Shown piece after piece: positions 9,771-19,122 of a DNA stretch of 37,276 bases. A program made the translations under genes and the position numbers. This stretch comes from Sphaeroforma sirkka. Lineage: Eukaryota; Opisthokonta; Ichthyosporea; Ichthyophonida. The stretch spans positions 1 through 37,276 of the forward strand of contig LUCW03001538.1 in assembly GCA_001586965.3 (NCBI GenBank), in the 5' to 3' direction. Position 1 is the stretch's first letter. Each line of letters opens with the position of its first letter. The notes beneath the pieces were generated by a model. It had not been told where the DNA came from. It ran no database searches and saw nothing but the letters and a program-made list of their open reading frames with translations.

Positions 9771-11129
9771 CCCACTTCCTGGACCAGCAGCTCCACTAAC
9801 TTGTTGGTGAACTCCTTCCCCATGTCTGTTTGGATTTTTTACTGGGGGAAACCATGTTCGCCAAAAAATCTCTATGAGTGTCTGTGTCGTGGTTTCCTTT
9901 GTCTTGTCCGGTGTGGCTCGAAGGATAGAATAGCCTGTGGCGATGTCTAAGACGTGAAGAATATAATTGTTCTTGCGTCTGGACTCCAGTGGCATCGGGA
10001 TGTAGTCCACTTGAATATGGTCCCACGGGTAGCGTGCATCGATGCTAATCATCGGGTGGAAACCTTTACGAAGTGTGTCCTGTCCCAAACATGTGCCACA
10101 TTGCCGCTTAACTTCTGTGGCTAACTCAAGTGCCCCTGGCCAAACGTGACCGTTCTGACGAAGTTGTTGGACTGTGTCCGCCGCCCCATGATGTCCTTGT
10201 TCGTGTTGCGCTTGCGTGAGTTGCGTACGACGCTGTTTCTCCGCCGGACTCGCTTGTGCAAACGCCGGTTGACCCTCTGCATCTGCCAGTGCCACTGAGA
10301 TTTCTCGCGCTGTGTCTAAGCACATGACATATTTTGTATGCTTTGGTTCTGCAAAACCAAGTCGCTGTGAAAACAGCGGGTCCAGTTTGAATCCATTGGG
10401 AGGACCCACCCGTGCTACTACGGTATGACCCCATGGTGTCTTCCCACATGCGTACTTAGCGTACTTGAGGAACGTGTGTGGTGTCCGTGGTACCAGCACC
10501 GGTTCTGTCTGCAATAACTGCTTGAACAGGTCGAACCATGGTGCTCTTGGTACCCATGGTAGACATACTGTGGCCCGTGCGCCGTCGGCTCGTATCTTGC
10601 GTAACATCCTGTGTATCTGTCCCCAAGGCGGGTTCATCCATCCATCGACTATCGACCAGTCGTGGGCAAACGCTCCTTCCCCATCATCCTTCGTCCAGAA
10701 CCGAGGAAGCTGAGCGTTGGTTGGGTCCGCAAATACATCTATGTCATTCGGTCCAAAGTGTTGTTGCGCTTGTTCAAAGTAACTAGGGAATAACTGCCAG
10801 CCGTCGGTATACATTATTTCGAGTTCGTCCTGCTCCGCTGTCCCCTCGTGTACTCTACTTAACATGTCCGGGAGCACATTTGACTCTCCTGGTATATGCG
10901 ATATGGTAAAGTTGAATGGCGCGATGATATGATGCCATCTCTGAAGCATCGGATTAAGCTTGAGCTGTGTGTTCATATACACAAGGGCCTTGTGGTCCGT
11001 GAAGACCGCAAACCGTTGCCCATCCAAGTATTCCCTGAAATGTGTCAGTCCATATACCAATGCCAGTAACTCCTTCATAGGTGTGGCGTAGTTCTGTTGC
11101 GCATGGTTCAGAGTCTTACTAAAGAACAT
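9771..11129 (-). CDS. B pol segment: RNase H, methyltransferase-like domain, integrase core
   Basis: This ORF opens inside RNase H (MKELLA with Glu near residue 20, FTDHKALV with Asp near 45, and a SNVLPDMLSR motif). Residues about 120-245 are a methyltransferase-like domain (FGPNDIDVFADPTN ... GWMNPPWGQ, NPPW at 166-169). Next comes the H2C2 zinc-binding part (HEQGHH ... CGTC, residues 309-347). The integrase core starts with VDYIPMP (Asp 375) and LDIATG. Around 9890-9850 (T-run and A-run) the frame is lost before the QTDMGKEF motif, and the rest of the ORF down to 9507 is out of frame. The start is a frameshift edge, not a true initiator. Confidence 0.85.
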
Positions 11130-12691
11130 TAAGTAATGTTTCTTACCGTTGACCCATTGGAATAGCGCTCCCCTAAACCGTAATCGCTAGCGTCGGTTTC
11201 CAAGTTCAGAGGAATGCCGTCGACCGGAAAGTGTAACGCCACAGCATTCACCACTGCGTCTTTCATTGCCTGCCACGCCTGTGCATGTCTCTCCTCCCAA
11301 CGATCACCTATCAACTCCTTTGGTTTGAGTTTGCAAAATTCGCGCAAGGGTGCAACCGTGTTCGCGAAATTAGGCAGATGTTCGTGGAGGTAATTTGCTA
11401 AACCCAACGCCGAGGCTATATCTTTGTATCGTTGTGGTGTGGGCCAGTCGATCAGCTTGGCCTGCTTTTCATGGTCAATGTCAATGCCTTGTGCCGATAC
11501 TTTCTTCCCTAGGATCATGACTTCGGAGATAGCGAAGTGGCACTTGGCAGGGTTAAGCTTAAAACTGTGGTATGTTAAGCGTTGTATCACCTTCTGCACC
11601 GTCCTAACGTGTTCGTCATAACCGTCACTGGCGATAACTATGTCATCGATATAGTGGTGAACCGGTAAGCCATCAAGTATTGTACTCAAGGTACGTTGAA
11701 ACTGCTGCGTGAGTACATGAAGACCGAACGGTGCTGATGTGAACGAGTACTGATAACGTTCGTGTGTAAAACTAAATAAGTATTGTGAGTCTGGATGGAT
11801 GGGCAGCCTGTGGTATGCAGCCGATATGTCCAGCGTCGTGTAGTACTTCTTACTCTTGAGGCGAGATATGAGTTCGTTGACCTTGGGGATCAGGAACTGG
11901 TCACCAGGAATAAGCGCGTTAACGGCACGCATGTCTAAACACACGCGTACCTTCTTGACGTTGCCTTCCGCATCGAATGTCGGTACCGCAAGGAGAGGAA
12001 GATTAACAGTCGTTGGTGTCGTTCGTTTCGTGATCACCAAATCCGTCAACCACTTCTTCACTTGTTCATCCACATAGGGGAGCCATCGATCGGATACGAA
12101 GTTACGCGCCGATCGCCGCATCTGCAACGCTTGTTCATGGGTTACTGGGATGGTTACCTCACTCCCTTCCAGACGACAGCGCGCGTTGTCGGCAATTTTC
12201 GCATTGGCTTCCAAATCCTGTGCCAACCGTTGGCGTACATCGACGGGTTCCGTCGTGTTAGGTGCCTGTCGGCGTGGTATGGGTTCGAGGAGCTCTTCTA
12301 GTTCTGTGGGGTCTATTGGTGCAAGTGGCGATTGGATACCGCCTATGTATAGGCCCAAGCCTTTCAACATATCTTGCCCCACTATAACATCTATACCCGT
12401 CGGCAAGTTCATCAATTCTAATGAACCGTCGATAATTCTGGTACCGTACCTTATAGGTACCACTTCCGTCGTCCCCAGTCGAGGAGTTCGCACCGCCTTG
12501 TCAGCTAAATATATAAATGACCCAGGTGGTGCCGGAGTTATTGGTCGGCCAAGGAGGTCTGCGGATGTCTGTGAGATACAACTTCTATTTGCTCCCGTGT
12601 CTATCAAGGCTTTGAACGTACGTCCGTTGATTTGTACTTGAATATAGACTCGGTTGTCTGACGTCAGCAATGGGTCTTGTATTGCCATCAC
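11129..12691 (-). CDS. B pol N-terminal part: protease and reverse transcriptase
   Basis: 520 codons. ALIDTGANRSCIS at about residues 28-40 is the active site of a retroviral-type aspartic protease (canonical DTG). RT follows with KVRVCLDMRAVN near 247, YYTTLDISAAYHRL near 283 (Asp 288), SAPFGLHVLTQQF near 319 and YIDD at 347-350. RNase H begins with LETDASDYGLG near 498, then the frame is lost at a GGGG run near 11165 where one base appears missing. The first codon of the frame is GTG at 12691, with ATG next at 12688. The frame is open back only to 12724, so it does not overlap gag. Confidence 0.9.
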   Translation of the reverse strand: MMAIQDPLLTSDNRVYIQVQINGRTFKALIDTGANRSCISQTSADLLGRPITPAPPGSFIYLADKAVRTPRLGTTEVVPIRYGTRIIDGSLELMNLPTGIDVIVGQDMLKGLGLYIGGIQSPLAPIDPTELEELLEPIPRRQAPNTTEPVDVRQRLAQDLEANAKIADNARCRLEGSEVTIPVTHEQALQMRRSARNFVSDRWLPYVDEQVKKWLTDLVITKRTTPTTVNLPLLAVPTFDAEGNVKKVRVCLDMRAVNALIPGDQFLIPKVNELISRLKSKKYYTTLDISAAYHRLPIHPDSQYLFSFTHERYQYSFTSAPFGLHVLTQQFQRTLSTILDGLPVHHYIDDIVIASDGYDEHVRTVQKVIQRLTYHSFKLNPAKCHFAISEVMILGKKVSAQGIDIDHEKQAKLIDWPTPQRYKDIASALGLANYLHEHLPNFANTVAPLREFCKLKPKELIGDRWEERHAQAWQAMKDAVVNAVALHFPVDGIPLNLETDASDYGLGERYSNGSTVRNIT

Positions 12692-12747
12692 TGCTCCAAT
12701 CGTGGTAACAAATATGAAGCTCTATCCGACTCAGACACCCTCACCTC

Positions 12748-14928
12748 TCATGCATGATCGGCTACCGACTCCCACATGTCATAGGTGTGGTTTGGTGGTG
12801 ACGTCATGTGCTCGAAGTCTTCGTAAAGGATCGTGTTGATATGAATCTCTGTAGCTTCCGATGGTGGAGCCAAGTCTTCGTCCTGTGTAATCGCATTCAC
12901 CTGTACTTGAGGCGTCGGACGTATTGTAACTACGTCTCTAGTCTGGGATGTATTCTGCCCCTGTCCTGCGGTTGACGTTGTGGACGGTCTGTGTACCGAT
13001 TGTACGTCCCTCAAAGGACGGTTGTTGTCGTATAGCCTTGCCCGACCCTCTGCGCTCACCGCTTGCGACGCCCTGAAATGGTGACACCGTGGGATGTGCC
13101 TACCACCTGGTGGCGCCTGTGCCTGGCACCCCGCACAAGTCGTTGGTACCGTAGGTTGGGGCCGTTGAGTCCAATTCTGCGTTTGTCGTCTACTCGTCTG
13201 TAGGTTGGGGCGGCTATTGGTGTGGTCGCGACTTCCATTGGTCGTCGGGCCCTCGCGGTTGTTGCGACCCTGGAAACGTGCTGCCGTACGTTGCTGTGCA
13301 TCCTGAATGTCAGGGCTCAACAGCTGTATAAGCTCGTGTGTCTCCATCAGTTGCCATTTGGGATGCAACTGTAGAGTACGTTCATACGTACGGCCGTTGA
13401 GAGCTTCTTCTAACAGTTGTACAATGCAGTGGTTCACTAAATTCTGTTGGAAGTCGGCATCTGTCTGGCACCGTTCACGTGCCCTCCTGTGGTTCTCCAT
13501 GAGCTGTGTCATTTGTTCCATAAGAGGAGTGTGCATGTTCCGACTTTGGCCCTTGGCTAACTTGCGAAACGCGGGATCGACAGTGGCTTGTGTTTCGTGC
13601 GAACAGATCTGTTCGATCTGTAGTTGAGGTGTGCATGTCTTCAACCGTTCAGAGTTGTCGCGGATGTAGTCCAGCGTTGACTTTTCCGCCTTGAAGTAAG
13701 ATAGTACCTTATGAAACCATGTAAGGTTCCAAGTCTCGTCCAGCCCTGCGATTTGTGCGTTCTTGAACGCCTCGAGGAGAGCCCCTCTTGTGTCCCGTTC
13801 CATGATATCATGTAGGTAGTATCTGTTCGACGGCCAATCAGGCCACGTACGTGGTGAAGGTACGGGACGCTTCTCTACCGGTCGGGACTCTAATGTAGCT
13901 CGAAGTGTCTCAATCACGCCCCGAAGAGCTTCAGCTCGAGCCGTGTTATTCTCCTCGATTGCTTGGCATAGCTCGTCACTTAACTGTAGTATCCGTGCGT
14001 GTAGCGCCTGTCGCCTTTTCTCGATACTAGCCGGTGTGGGCGGAGGCACTGTTGTCTCCTTCTCTTGTCGTTTATGTGTCTGTACATATTCACTGGGCGC
14101 TTCTTTCTCGCCCCACTGACGTTGCTGTTGTTGGCGCAGGTTCGTACTTAATCGGTCCTGTCTATTCTTCACCGCCTGCTTACCTTGAGGATTCTGTCTG
14201 GCTAATACTTGTTCATGTGCGAACTCTTGAAAAGTTGGTGTGTTCTCACTGGCAGACAGAGTATCATCCTCCTCGGTTGAACTGTCCTCTGACCCTGGTG
14301 ATTTGTACCCAAGTCCATAAAACGGACGCTCACAGCCTTGAATTCGGAAGGTAGGGTTGTCTTCGTCCTCTGGTACTGCCTGTACCCGTTCGTGTGCGTC
14401 AGAAGAACTCTCCTTAGCGGCCGGCCCTATTGTAGTTCGTCCGGCGTTTATGCGCTGTAACCTCTGTTCGTATTTTTCAAAGAGAGACTGCTGTTGTGTC
14501 ATCAGCTCCGTGAGTTTCTGAGCTGACGATTGTTCCCGTGCCGTTTCCTTGTTGTTGGTACGGTTCCGGTGACGCTTCCGCTTGTTAGGTGGGAGGCGTG
14601 GTGGGTCATTACTGGGAAATAAGGCCCCTGGAGTATCCCGAGACAAACGAGGGGACAGCCCTTCACTGGCTACCTGTTCACCAATAAAAGTCTGACTACT
14701 GTCCGCACGCAGGTTGGGTACTTCCTTGGTCTCACCCTCGAATATGACATCCTCGTCAGATTGTGCAGGTCCATTTTGTTTGCTGTTGGTGGCTGCTTGT
14801 CGTCCGCGGAAATAATATGTGGAGCCCCAAGATGTGTCTGTTGTTGCCCTCCAGTGCCTGACCTGAGTGCGGAGCGGAGCGTTCCGTATGGGACTGACGA
14901 CGTTTAGTTCCACGTCGGTCGATATCAT
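12748..14928 (-). CDS. gag: B Gag-like structural protein
   Basis: 726 codons, intact. The N-terminal third is charged and low-complexity (many Gln, Glu, Arg) with a short heptad-like stretch around QQQSLFEKYEQRLQRI. The middle part is helical in character and would be the capsid-like region. Near residues 597-614 is a Cys/His motif, CAGCQAQAPPGGRHIPRC, spaced CX2CX9HX3C. This is a variant of the nucleocapsid zinc knuckle and would bind element RNA. Pol starts 57 bp further on in a different frame. The start at 14928 is the first ATG of the frame; an overlapping basic ORF at 14756-14953 could point to an N-terminal frame error. Confidence 0.8.
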   Translation of the reverse strand: MISTDVELNVVSPIRNAPLRTQVRHWRATTDTSWGSTYYFRGRQAATNSKQNGPAQSDEDVIFEGETKEVPNLRADSSQTFIGEQVASEGLSPRLSRDTPGALFPSNDPPRLPPNKRKRHRNRTNNKETAREQSSAQKLTELMTQQQSLFEKYEQRLQRINAGRTTIGPAAKESSSDAHERVQAVPEDEDNPTFRIQGCERPFYGLGYKSPGSEDSSTEEDDTLSASENTPTFQEFAHEQVLARQNPQGKQAVKNRQDRLSTNLRQQQQRQWGEKEAPSEYVQTHKRQEKETTVPPPTPASIEKRRQALHARILQLSDELCQAIEENNTARAEALRGVIETLRATLESRPVEKRPVPSPRTWPDWPSNRYYLHDIMERDTRGALLEAFKNAQIAGLDETWNLTWFHKVLSYFKAEKSTLDYIRDNSERLKTCTPQLQIEQICSHETQATVDPAFRKLAKGQSRNMHTPLMEQMTQLMENHRRARERCQTDADFQQNLVNHCIVQLLEEALNGRTYERTLQLHPKWQLMETHELIQLLSPDIQDAQQRTAARFQGRNNREGPTTNGSRDHTNSRPNLQTSRRQTQNWTQRPQPTVPTTCAGCQAQAPPGGRHIPRCHHFRASQAVSAEGRARLYDNNRPLRDVQSVHRPSTTSTAGQGQNTSQTRDVVTIRPTPQVQVNAITQDEDLAPPSEATEIHINTILYEDFEHMTSPPNHTYDMWESVADHA

Positions 14929-16266
14929 CTTCCTTGCGGCGCTCAGGATTCAAGAGTTGCTGTCTACGACTTTGGCGGGGTAGGACATGGTTGGTGAGTT
15001 GTTTGTCAATGGAGAACCAGAAATGTGTGCGAATGAACTGATAGAGTACTGAATATAAATATCCATTTTCTATTAAATTTCATCCTTCAAACACATAACG
15101 TCTCGACATCGATCTCCGAGGAACTCGTGGGTTCCCTCGTGACTGTTTTATTTCCTACACTAACATAAGTAGTGTGGATAGTCTATATACTCTAACACTA
15201 CCAGCTGTCTTACTCTTCATCCCACAATAACATATGGTTGAGTGCCTCATTAGTCGGAGCCACTTCTTGTTCTACTCCTCGCCAGCTCTTACTCCGGCCT
15301 AATGACGGCCTATTCGCAGGACCCTGTTGGGAACTTCCCTCATCGCTCCTCTTTTACTCTTCTTACTCGTGATGTCCTTGTCATGTGCTGTTGCGGTTGT
15401 TGGAATATGCTTCTTGATCTAAGAACGATTGCTCGTTATTGCACTCCTACACTAAGCTGCCGTCAACCACACCTTCTGTGCATACTGTTGATCCTCTCCG
15501 TTGACCTGATTTATCTGGAAGTTCTAGTGATTTGAGTGTGTTCGCATATCATTTTCACAATTTAACCTTGTATTTACTTGCATCGTTCGTGTTATGTGCG
15601 CCCCCACCCTTATATGCTCCTAATAACTCACAGGTGCTTACTTGTGTCTCTGTATGCTTCCTAATAACCCATTCTGAAAACTTTTGTAAAATAATCTAGT
15701 ATGCCGCTGATTCTTTGCGTCATCGTACTAACCGAGTCGGTACTAACCATGTACATCTCCCATCTCTATTACCCTACTGTGGATCCTAAAGAACTTTCTT
15801 CTAACAACTTCTTAAATACAATTTAAGCTCATTAGCTTGCAATACGATTTGTACTTGTCTCACACTGAAAACAACCTTCCTACCTGTACTCACACATGAC
15901 TACTTATCTGTGGATTCTGACTGATTGTCTGATTTCGTCATTTGATCGTCGTGAGACTTTCCTTGTTGACCCTGGTTAATGTTCTGCTTGATTGGAATGT
16001 TCGCTCTTCGGGTTCACTCGTATTAGTAGATTCTTTCTTCATCCTCGTCGTCCACACGTCGTTAATCCAATCTAAATCGTTCAATTCAATCTAAATCGTT
16101 CGGATAATCTAAATCGTTCAATTTGATGCGACATTCTCTGTTCGCATTGTCTTTCAATTGTTATACTTATAACAAAAAAAATATGTGCCAGCTACTGACT
16201 AATTCATATTCTGTAGCTTTCTCTGTAATTACTAATAAACTAACAACTTCTATGGTAAGTTAAAAA
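14929..16266 (-). other. B leader between 5' LTR and gag
   Basis: About 1.3 kb with no convincing ORF (the longest is a 77-codon plus ORF at 15302-15535 with no recognisable domain). Near 16068-16117 there are three copies of aatctaaatcgttc spaced about 20 bp. Directly after the LTR the element-sense sequence is tttttaacttaccatag, which shows no TGG-type primer binding site. The leader may carry packaging or translation signals, but none can be named from sequence. Confidence 0.6.
16068..16118. repeat. Short tandem repeat aatctaaatcgttc, three copies
   Basis: Three copies of aatctaaatcgttc separated by six or fewer bases (aattc or ggat-type spacers), in the leader of B some 150 bp from the 5' LTR. 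The copies are perfect. Possible roles are a binding site array or a simple replication-slippage product. Confidence 0.85.
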
Positions 16267-16514
16267 TGTAGTAAGTATACGCGAGATAACTGTATCTCAA
16301 CGTTCTCCCTCCTCAGGGAGGGGACGTTGTTCATTTATTAGTAATTATAAACAGTAATCCTAAAATGACTGACTCTTAAATGAGTCATTAGTCATGTGCT
16401 GTAAAACCAGCAAAACCCTAAAACCCAGTTTATCAGATTATTCTGATAAACTGTAAAAACTTGTAATAAACCTAAAATAATCAAATAAATATAAGTACTT
16501 GTATTCTGACCACA
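16267..16514 (-). repeat. 5' LTR of element B
   Basis: 248 bp, the partner of 7583-7826. It carries the same series of inverted repeats, including the 12 bp perfect stem with loop ttat at 16426-16453. It lies directly against cggtg at 16515-16519, the right copy of the target duplication, and then A1 protease sequence. Confidence 0.93.
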
Positions 16515-16970
16515 CGGTGAAGTGCGGAATCATATCCTTTGCTTCACCTTCCGGAGGTTTAGGTATCTTTAACATATTATCATCTGACTGATCTTTATTC
16601 GGGTCTAGCCCATTAGGCAGACCAGTGAGTGTTATACCTAAACTGAGAAGATCAGTCATACCTATAATTAAATCGTATTTCTGAGACATGTCAGTAACGA
16701 TTAGGTGAGTCTTCACTTCTCTTCTATCTGACAGCATTATGTGTGCATAGTCAATGGCTTGTTCGCAAGTAGTAACTTTGCCATTTCCCAAGATTAAATC
16801 AGTTGTTTCGTTATGGACAGCCATATCTGTAGCGTAGGCTACTCGGCATGAGATAGCAGAGACTTCAGCCCCTGGATCAAATAGTGCCATAACTTTTTTC
16901 TCCATTTACGAAAACTGTTTGAAAGATACGTTCATCTCCTTTGGTATAGATTTTATTGAACATTTTCTCA
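16515..16970 (-). pseudogene. A1 protease segment, cut by B
   Basis: Aspartic protease part of A1 pol. The active-site region reads ALFDPGAEVSAIS, with Pro where retroviral proteases have Thr or Ser (D-T/S-G). The flap-side and C-terminal parts (LILGNGK, YDLIIGMTDLLSLG) look normal. B interrupts it at HFT/DII, so RT resumes at 7580. An extra A near 16890 shifts the frame, so the long open part starts at 16905 rather than at the natural start near 16980. Upstream it adjoins gag with an in-frame TGA between, as in A2. Confidence 0.85.
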
Positions 16971-17009
16971 TAATCTTGCTCTAGTGCGCACATATGGTAC
17001 TGTCAGTGC

Positions 17010-18338
17010 TTAACTTGGACGTCTGGTAAGTCCTTGCAATCCCTCTTTGTGCCAACCGTTAGTACCCTTGCAAGTAGCACACTCTTTCATATAGTGTCCA
17101 AAATCTGGCTTGCCTGGTGCACACTTAACAGGGTCGTGTCTACCATTCCACTTGCCATTACGTTTTGTGAGGTTGTAACCACACTTCTTGCAAGGCGCTC
17201 TCACCTTCTTATCACCTTTCGGTTCGGTAGAAGTAGAGCCAGTACCCCCTCCAGTAGTAGTGCGAGGTTTCTTAGTACTACGCGCAGTATTAGTCTCTAC
17301 TGCGTTTCGCTTAGTGGGCTGGGTGTAGCTCGTGGTACTAAGTACTCTAGTAGAGGAATTGGTATGCTTGTGTACTATCTTCTCAAAGACAGACCAAGGC
17401 ATAGATCGCAAATCACCATAGGCGATGATGTCATCATTGACTTTCTTAAAGAGGTTAGCTCCCAGAGTCTCCATCATCTGACAAATTAATAAATATTCGC
17501 CAGTATAGGTACGACCACCCATCCGTGTATTCATATGTGTCATATGAGCTAGAGCACCTCGAATAGTGGTATCGTTCGCAAAGAACTTGCGAGACTCTAG
17601 AAGTTCACGGTCACGTGCATCTTCAAAAAAGGTGTTAAGTATATTATCACGCAACTGGTGCCAGGGTAGGGCTTTCCAGTTGGGCTCATGAGCCTTCAAG
17701 ATAGTTCGCCATTCACCTGGCTCACAGAAATGAATAAAGGCATTCATCATCTGCTTATCCCTAAGGCTGGCAGACTCCTTAAGTTGGTCGAAGGCCTTCA
17801 GTGTCTCCACTGTACTCTCATTAGTAGAGAAATCGACCTCAGCCTGCGCGTTACCTAGCTGCTTTATAAAGCTTGGTTCTAAGTGTTCACGAGGCTCATG
17901 CTCAGTGCTACGGGCTGCTAGTGCCAAGATGGTGTCTATTTCCTTTCTCTTGTTATCGATTAGATAGCGAATGTTATCCGCTTTCCTATCGTCAAGGTCA
18001 GAGTCATTCAATAGACGGTCCTCAAGGACTTGCATACCAGAGCGTAATAGCCTGAGACGAGTATGTCTGGTTCTCACTTCCTCATCCTCAGGATTAGAGC
18101 GGGAACTCTCTAACGAGGTACTGGTGTAGCGATTGCCAAAATCGTGATTACCAGGGTTAGTTGGCAAATGAGGGTCGATATTACGAGGATGGTAAGCCTC
18201 ATCGAGTTCCATACGATCATATCCTCTGACAGGGTTAGGTTTGTCAAGAGGATGGTCGATGGTAGCATCAGAGCTATAGAGATTAAATTTTGAAATATTA
18301 TCGCTCTCGCCAGTGGTAAGTGGCTTAGTGGTAAACAT
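17010..18338 (-). CDS. gag: A1 Gag main part
   Basis: 442 codons. The protein is rich in Arg/Lys/Glu with a long helical capsid-like middle (DDRKADNIRYLIDNKRKEID and following). The C-terminus is basic and carries Cys/His clusters: CKKC, then CATCKGTNGWHK, which in A2 completes a CX2CX6HX3C knuckle. Here one extra G near 17045 shifts the frame just before the last Cys, so the knuckle is incomplete and the end is aberrant. The first Met (18338) lies next to the tRNA-like module. The real Gag probably starts at 19043, with the two parts joined across frameshift-prone runs. Confidence 0.82.
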   Translation of the reverse strand: MFTTKPLTTGESDNISKFNLYSSDATIDHPLDKPNPVRGYDRMELDEAYHPRNIDPHLPTNPGNHDFGNRYTSTSLESSRSNPEDEEVRTRHTRLRLLRSGMQVLEDRLLNDSDLDDRKADNIRYLIDNKRKEIDTILALAARSTEHEPREHLEPSFIKQLGNAQAEVDFSTNESTVETLKAFDQLKESASLRDKQMMNAFIHFCEPGEWRTILKAHEPNWKALPWHQLRDNILNTFFEDARDRELLESRKFFANDTTIRGALAHMTHMNTRMGGRTYTGEYLLICQMMETLGANLFKKVNDDIIAYGDLRSMPWSVFEKIVHKHTNSSTRVLSTTSYTQPTKRNAVETNTARSTKKPRTTTGGGTGSTSTEPKGDKKVRAPCKKCGYNLTKRNGKWNGRHDPVKCAPGKPDFGHYMKECATCKGTNGWHKEGLQGLTRRPS

Positions 18339-18394
18339 ACTGGCTGGTAAACCAGTAGGTCTCGGGTTCGAAACCCGGCCCGAAATTTTTTTTT
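18312..18394 (+). pseudogene. tRNA-Thr(GGU)-like relic, antisense to A1 gag
   Basis: On plus, tggcttagtgg (18321-18331) fits the Pol III A box and ggttcgaaacc (18365-18375) fits the B box. Between them lies an anticodon arm with loop ctggtaaa and anticodon GGT at 18346-18348. The T arm is tcggg/ttcgaaa/cccgg, and nine Ts follow at 18386-18394 like a Pol III terminator. The anticodon stem lacks one base against the usual ctggt-ctggtaa-accag form, and the acceptor strands (about gtggtaa and cccgaaa) do not pair. So it is a relic or derived module rather than a working tRNA. A second copy is in A2. Confidence 0.7.
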
Positions 18395-19043
18395 CTTCTT
18401 CGGTATAGGAAGAATATCAGCCAAGTGGGACACGATAGAGGGTCCACAACTGCTGCTGCCGCTAGCTCCTTCAAGAGCGCTTCAGTGCGGTTCAATTGGC
18501 GTCGAGATTGAGAGGATCCAACCACTCGTTGTCGAGTTATGGCGTCCTCAGCTTCGGCCCCAAGATTTGAGCTGAATGGAATGGCTTCTCCATCGATGGC
18601 GAAACCGAAATTTTCGGACAGGTCCAATACTTCCTTTTCACGCCGGATTTGTGCTGGAGTGTCCTTTAGATGTGGAGTTATAATGCCCCCGACATTCGTA
18701 TCCACGAATTTTCCAGCCTTTCGACGTTTATCCCCAATATTTGACGGCACGTGGTCAGGGGGGGGGGCAAGCTGGGGTCCTGAGCTTCACTCCTAGGTGA
18801 TACACGGACGCTGGCGAGCCTTTCCGCGGTAGTAGATACCTCTTCTTCCAAGGCTTTAGGATCCGACGAGTCATCCTCAGAATAATCCTCTGTACCAACC
18901 TCAGAATTTGCTTCCCCAACAGTATCCTCGGCAGGCTCAACTCCAGACAGGCTAGGTGTTTCCACAGGGATCTCAGGAACCTCGGCAGGCTTAGCAGGCT
19001 TAGAGCTAGCGGCTCCCTTGCCTTCAGAAGTACCCTTAGCCAT
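18395..19043 (-). pseudogene. A1 Gag N-terminal region (frame broken)
   Basis: The frame opens with ATG at 19041-19043, MAKGTSEGKGAASSKPAKP, followed by an acidic Ser/Asp/Glu-rich stretch, then PSLPPP encoded by a run of ten Cs near 18768-18777. After the run the natural frame (SNIGDKRRKAGKFVDTN) continues only if the run length differs, and a second run near 18687 matters too. A2 has nine Cs and six Gs at these places where A1 has ten and five. The region has no known domain; it looks like a disordered Gag N-terminus. It ends at the tRNA-like module. Confidence 0.65.
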
Positions 19044-19122
19044 AGTATTTGCTGGATAGTAAATCGATGTCAGACAGTCTAGAAGCAGTACACTACTGTA
19101 ACTACTAATTAACTGAAAAATA

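Larger units (their letters stand above)
7583..16514 (-). mobile_element. Element B, Ty3/Gypsy-like chromodomain retrotransposon
   Basis: B is bounded by two ~245 bp LTRs and inserted into A1 between protease and RT. Order on minus: 5' LTR, long leader, gag, protease-RT, RNase H, methyltransferase-like domain, integrase, chromodomain, a 3' untranslated part with two minisatellites, purine tract, 3' LTR. Base composition is clearly GC-richer than family A, and the proteins share only the family motifs, so it is a separate lineage. The two LTRs are almost identical, so this is the youngest insertion in the left half. Three or more small indels break pol. Confidence 0.93.

Noticed and set aside
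12150..12641. 163-codon plus ORF inside B
   Set aside because: Antisense shadow of the protease-RT frame; no domain and strong motifs on the other strand.
15302..15535. 77-codon plus ORF in the B leader
   Set aside because: Opposite to the element, no recognisable domain, length expected by chance.
17034..17489. 151-codon plus ORF (and its twin at 25077-25520 on minus)
   Set aside because: Both are antisense to Gag and conserved only because Gag is.
18312..18394. Functional tRNA-Thr gene
   Set aside because: Acceptor strands do not pair and one base of the anticodon stem is missing in both copies; annotated as a relic or derived module instead.
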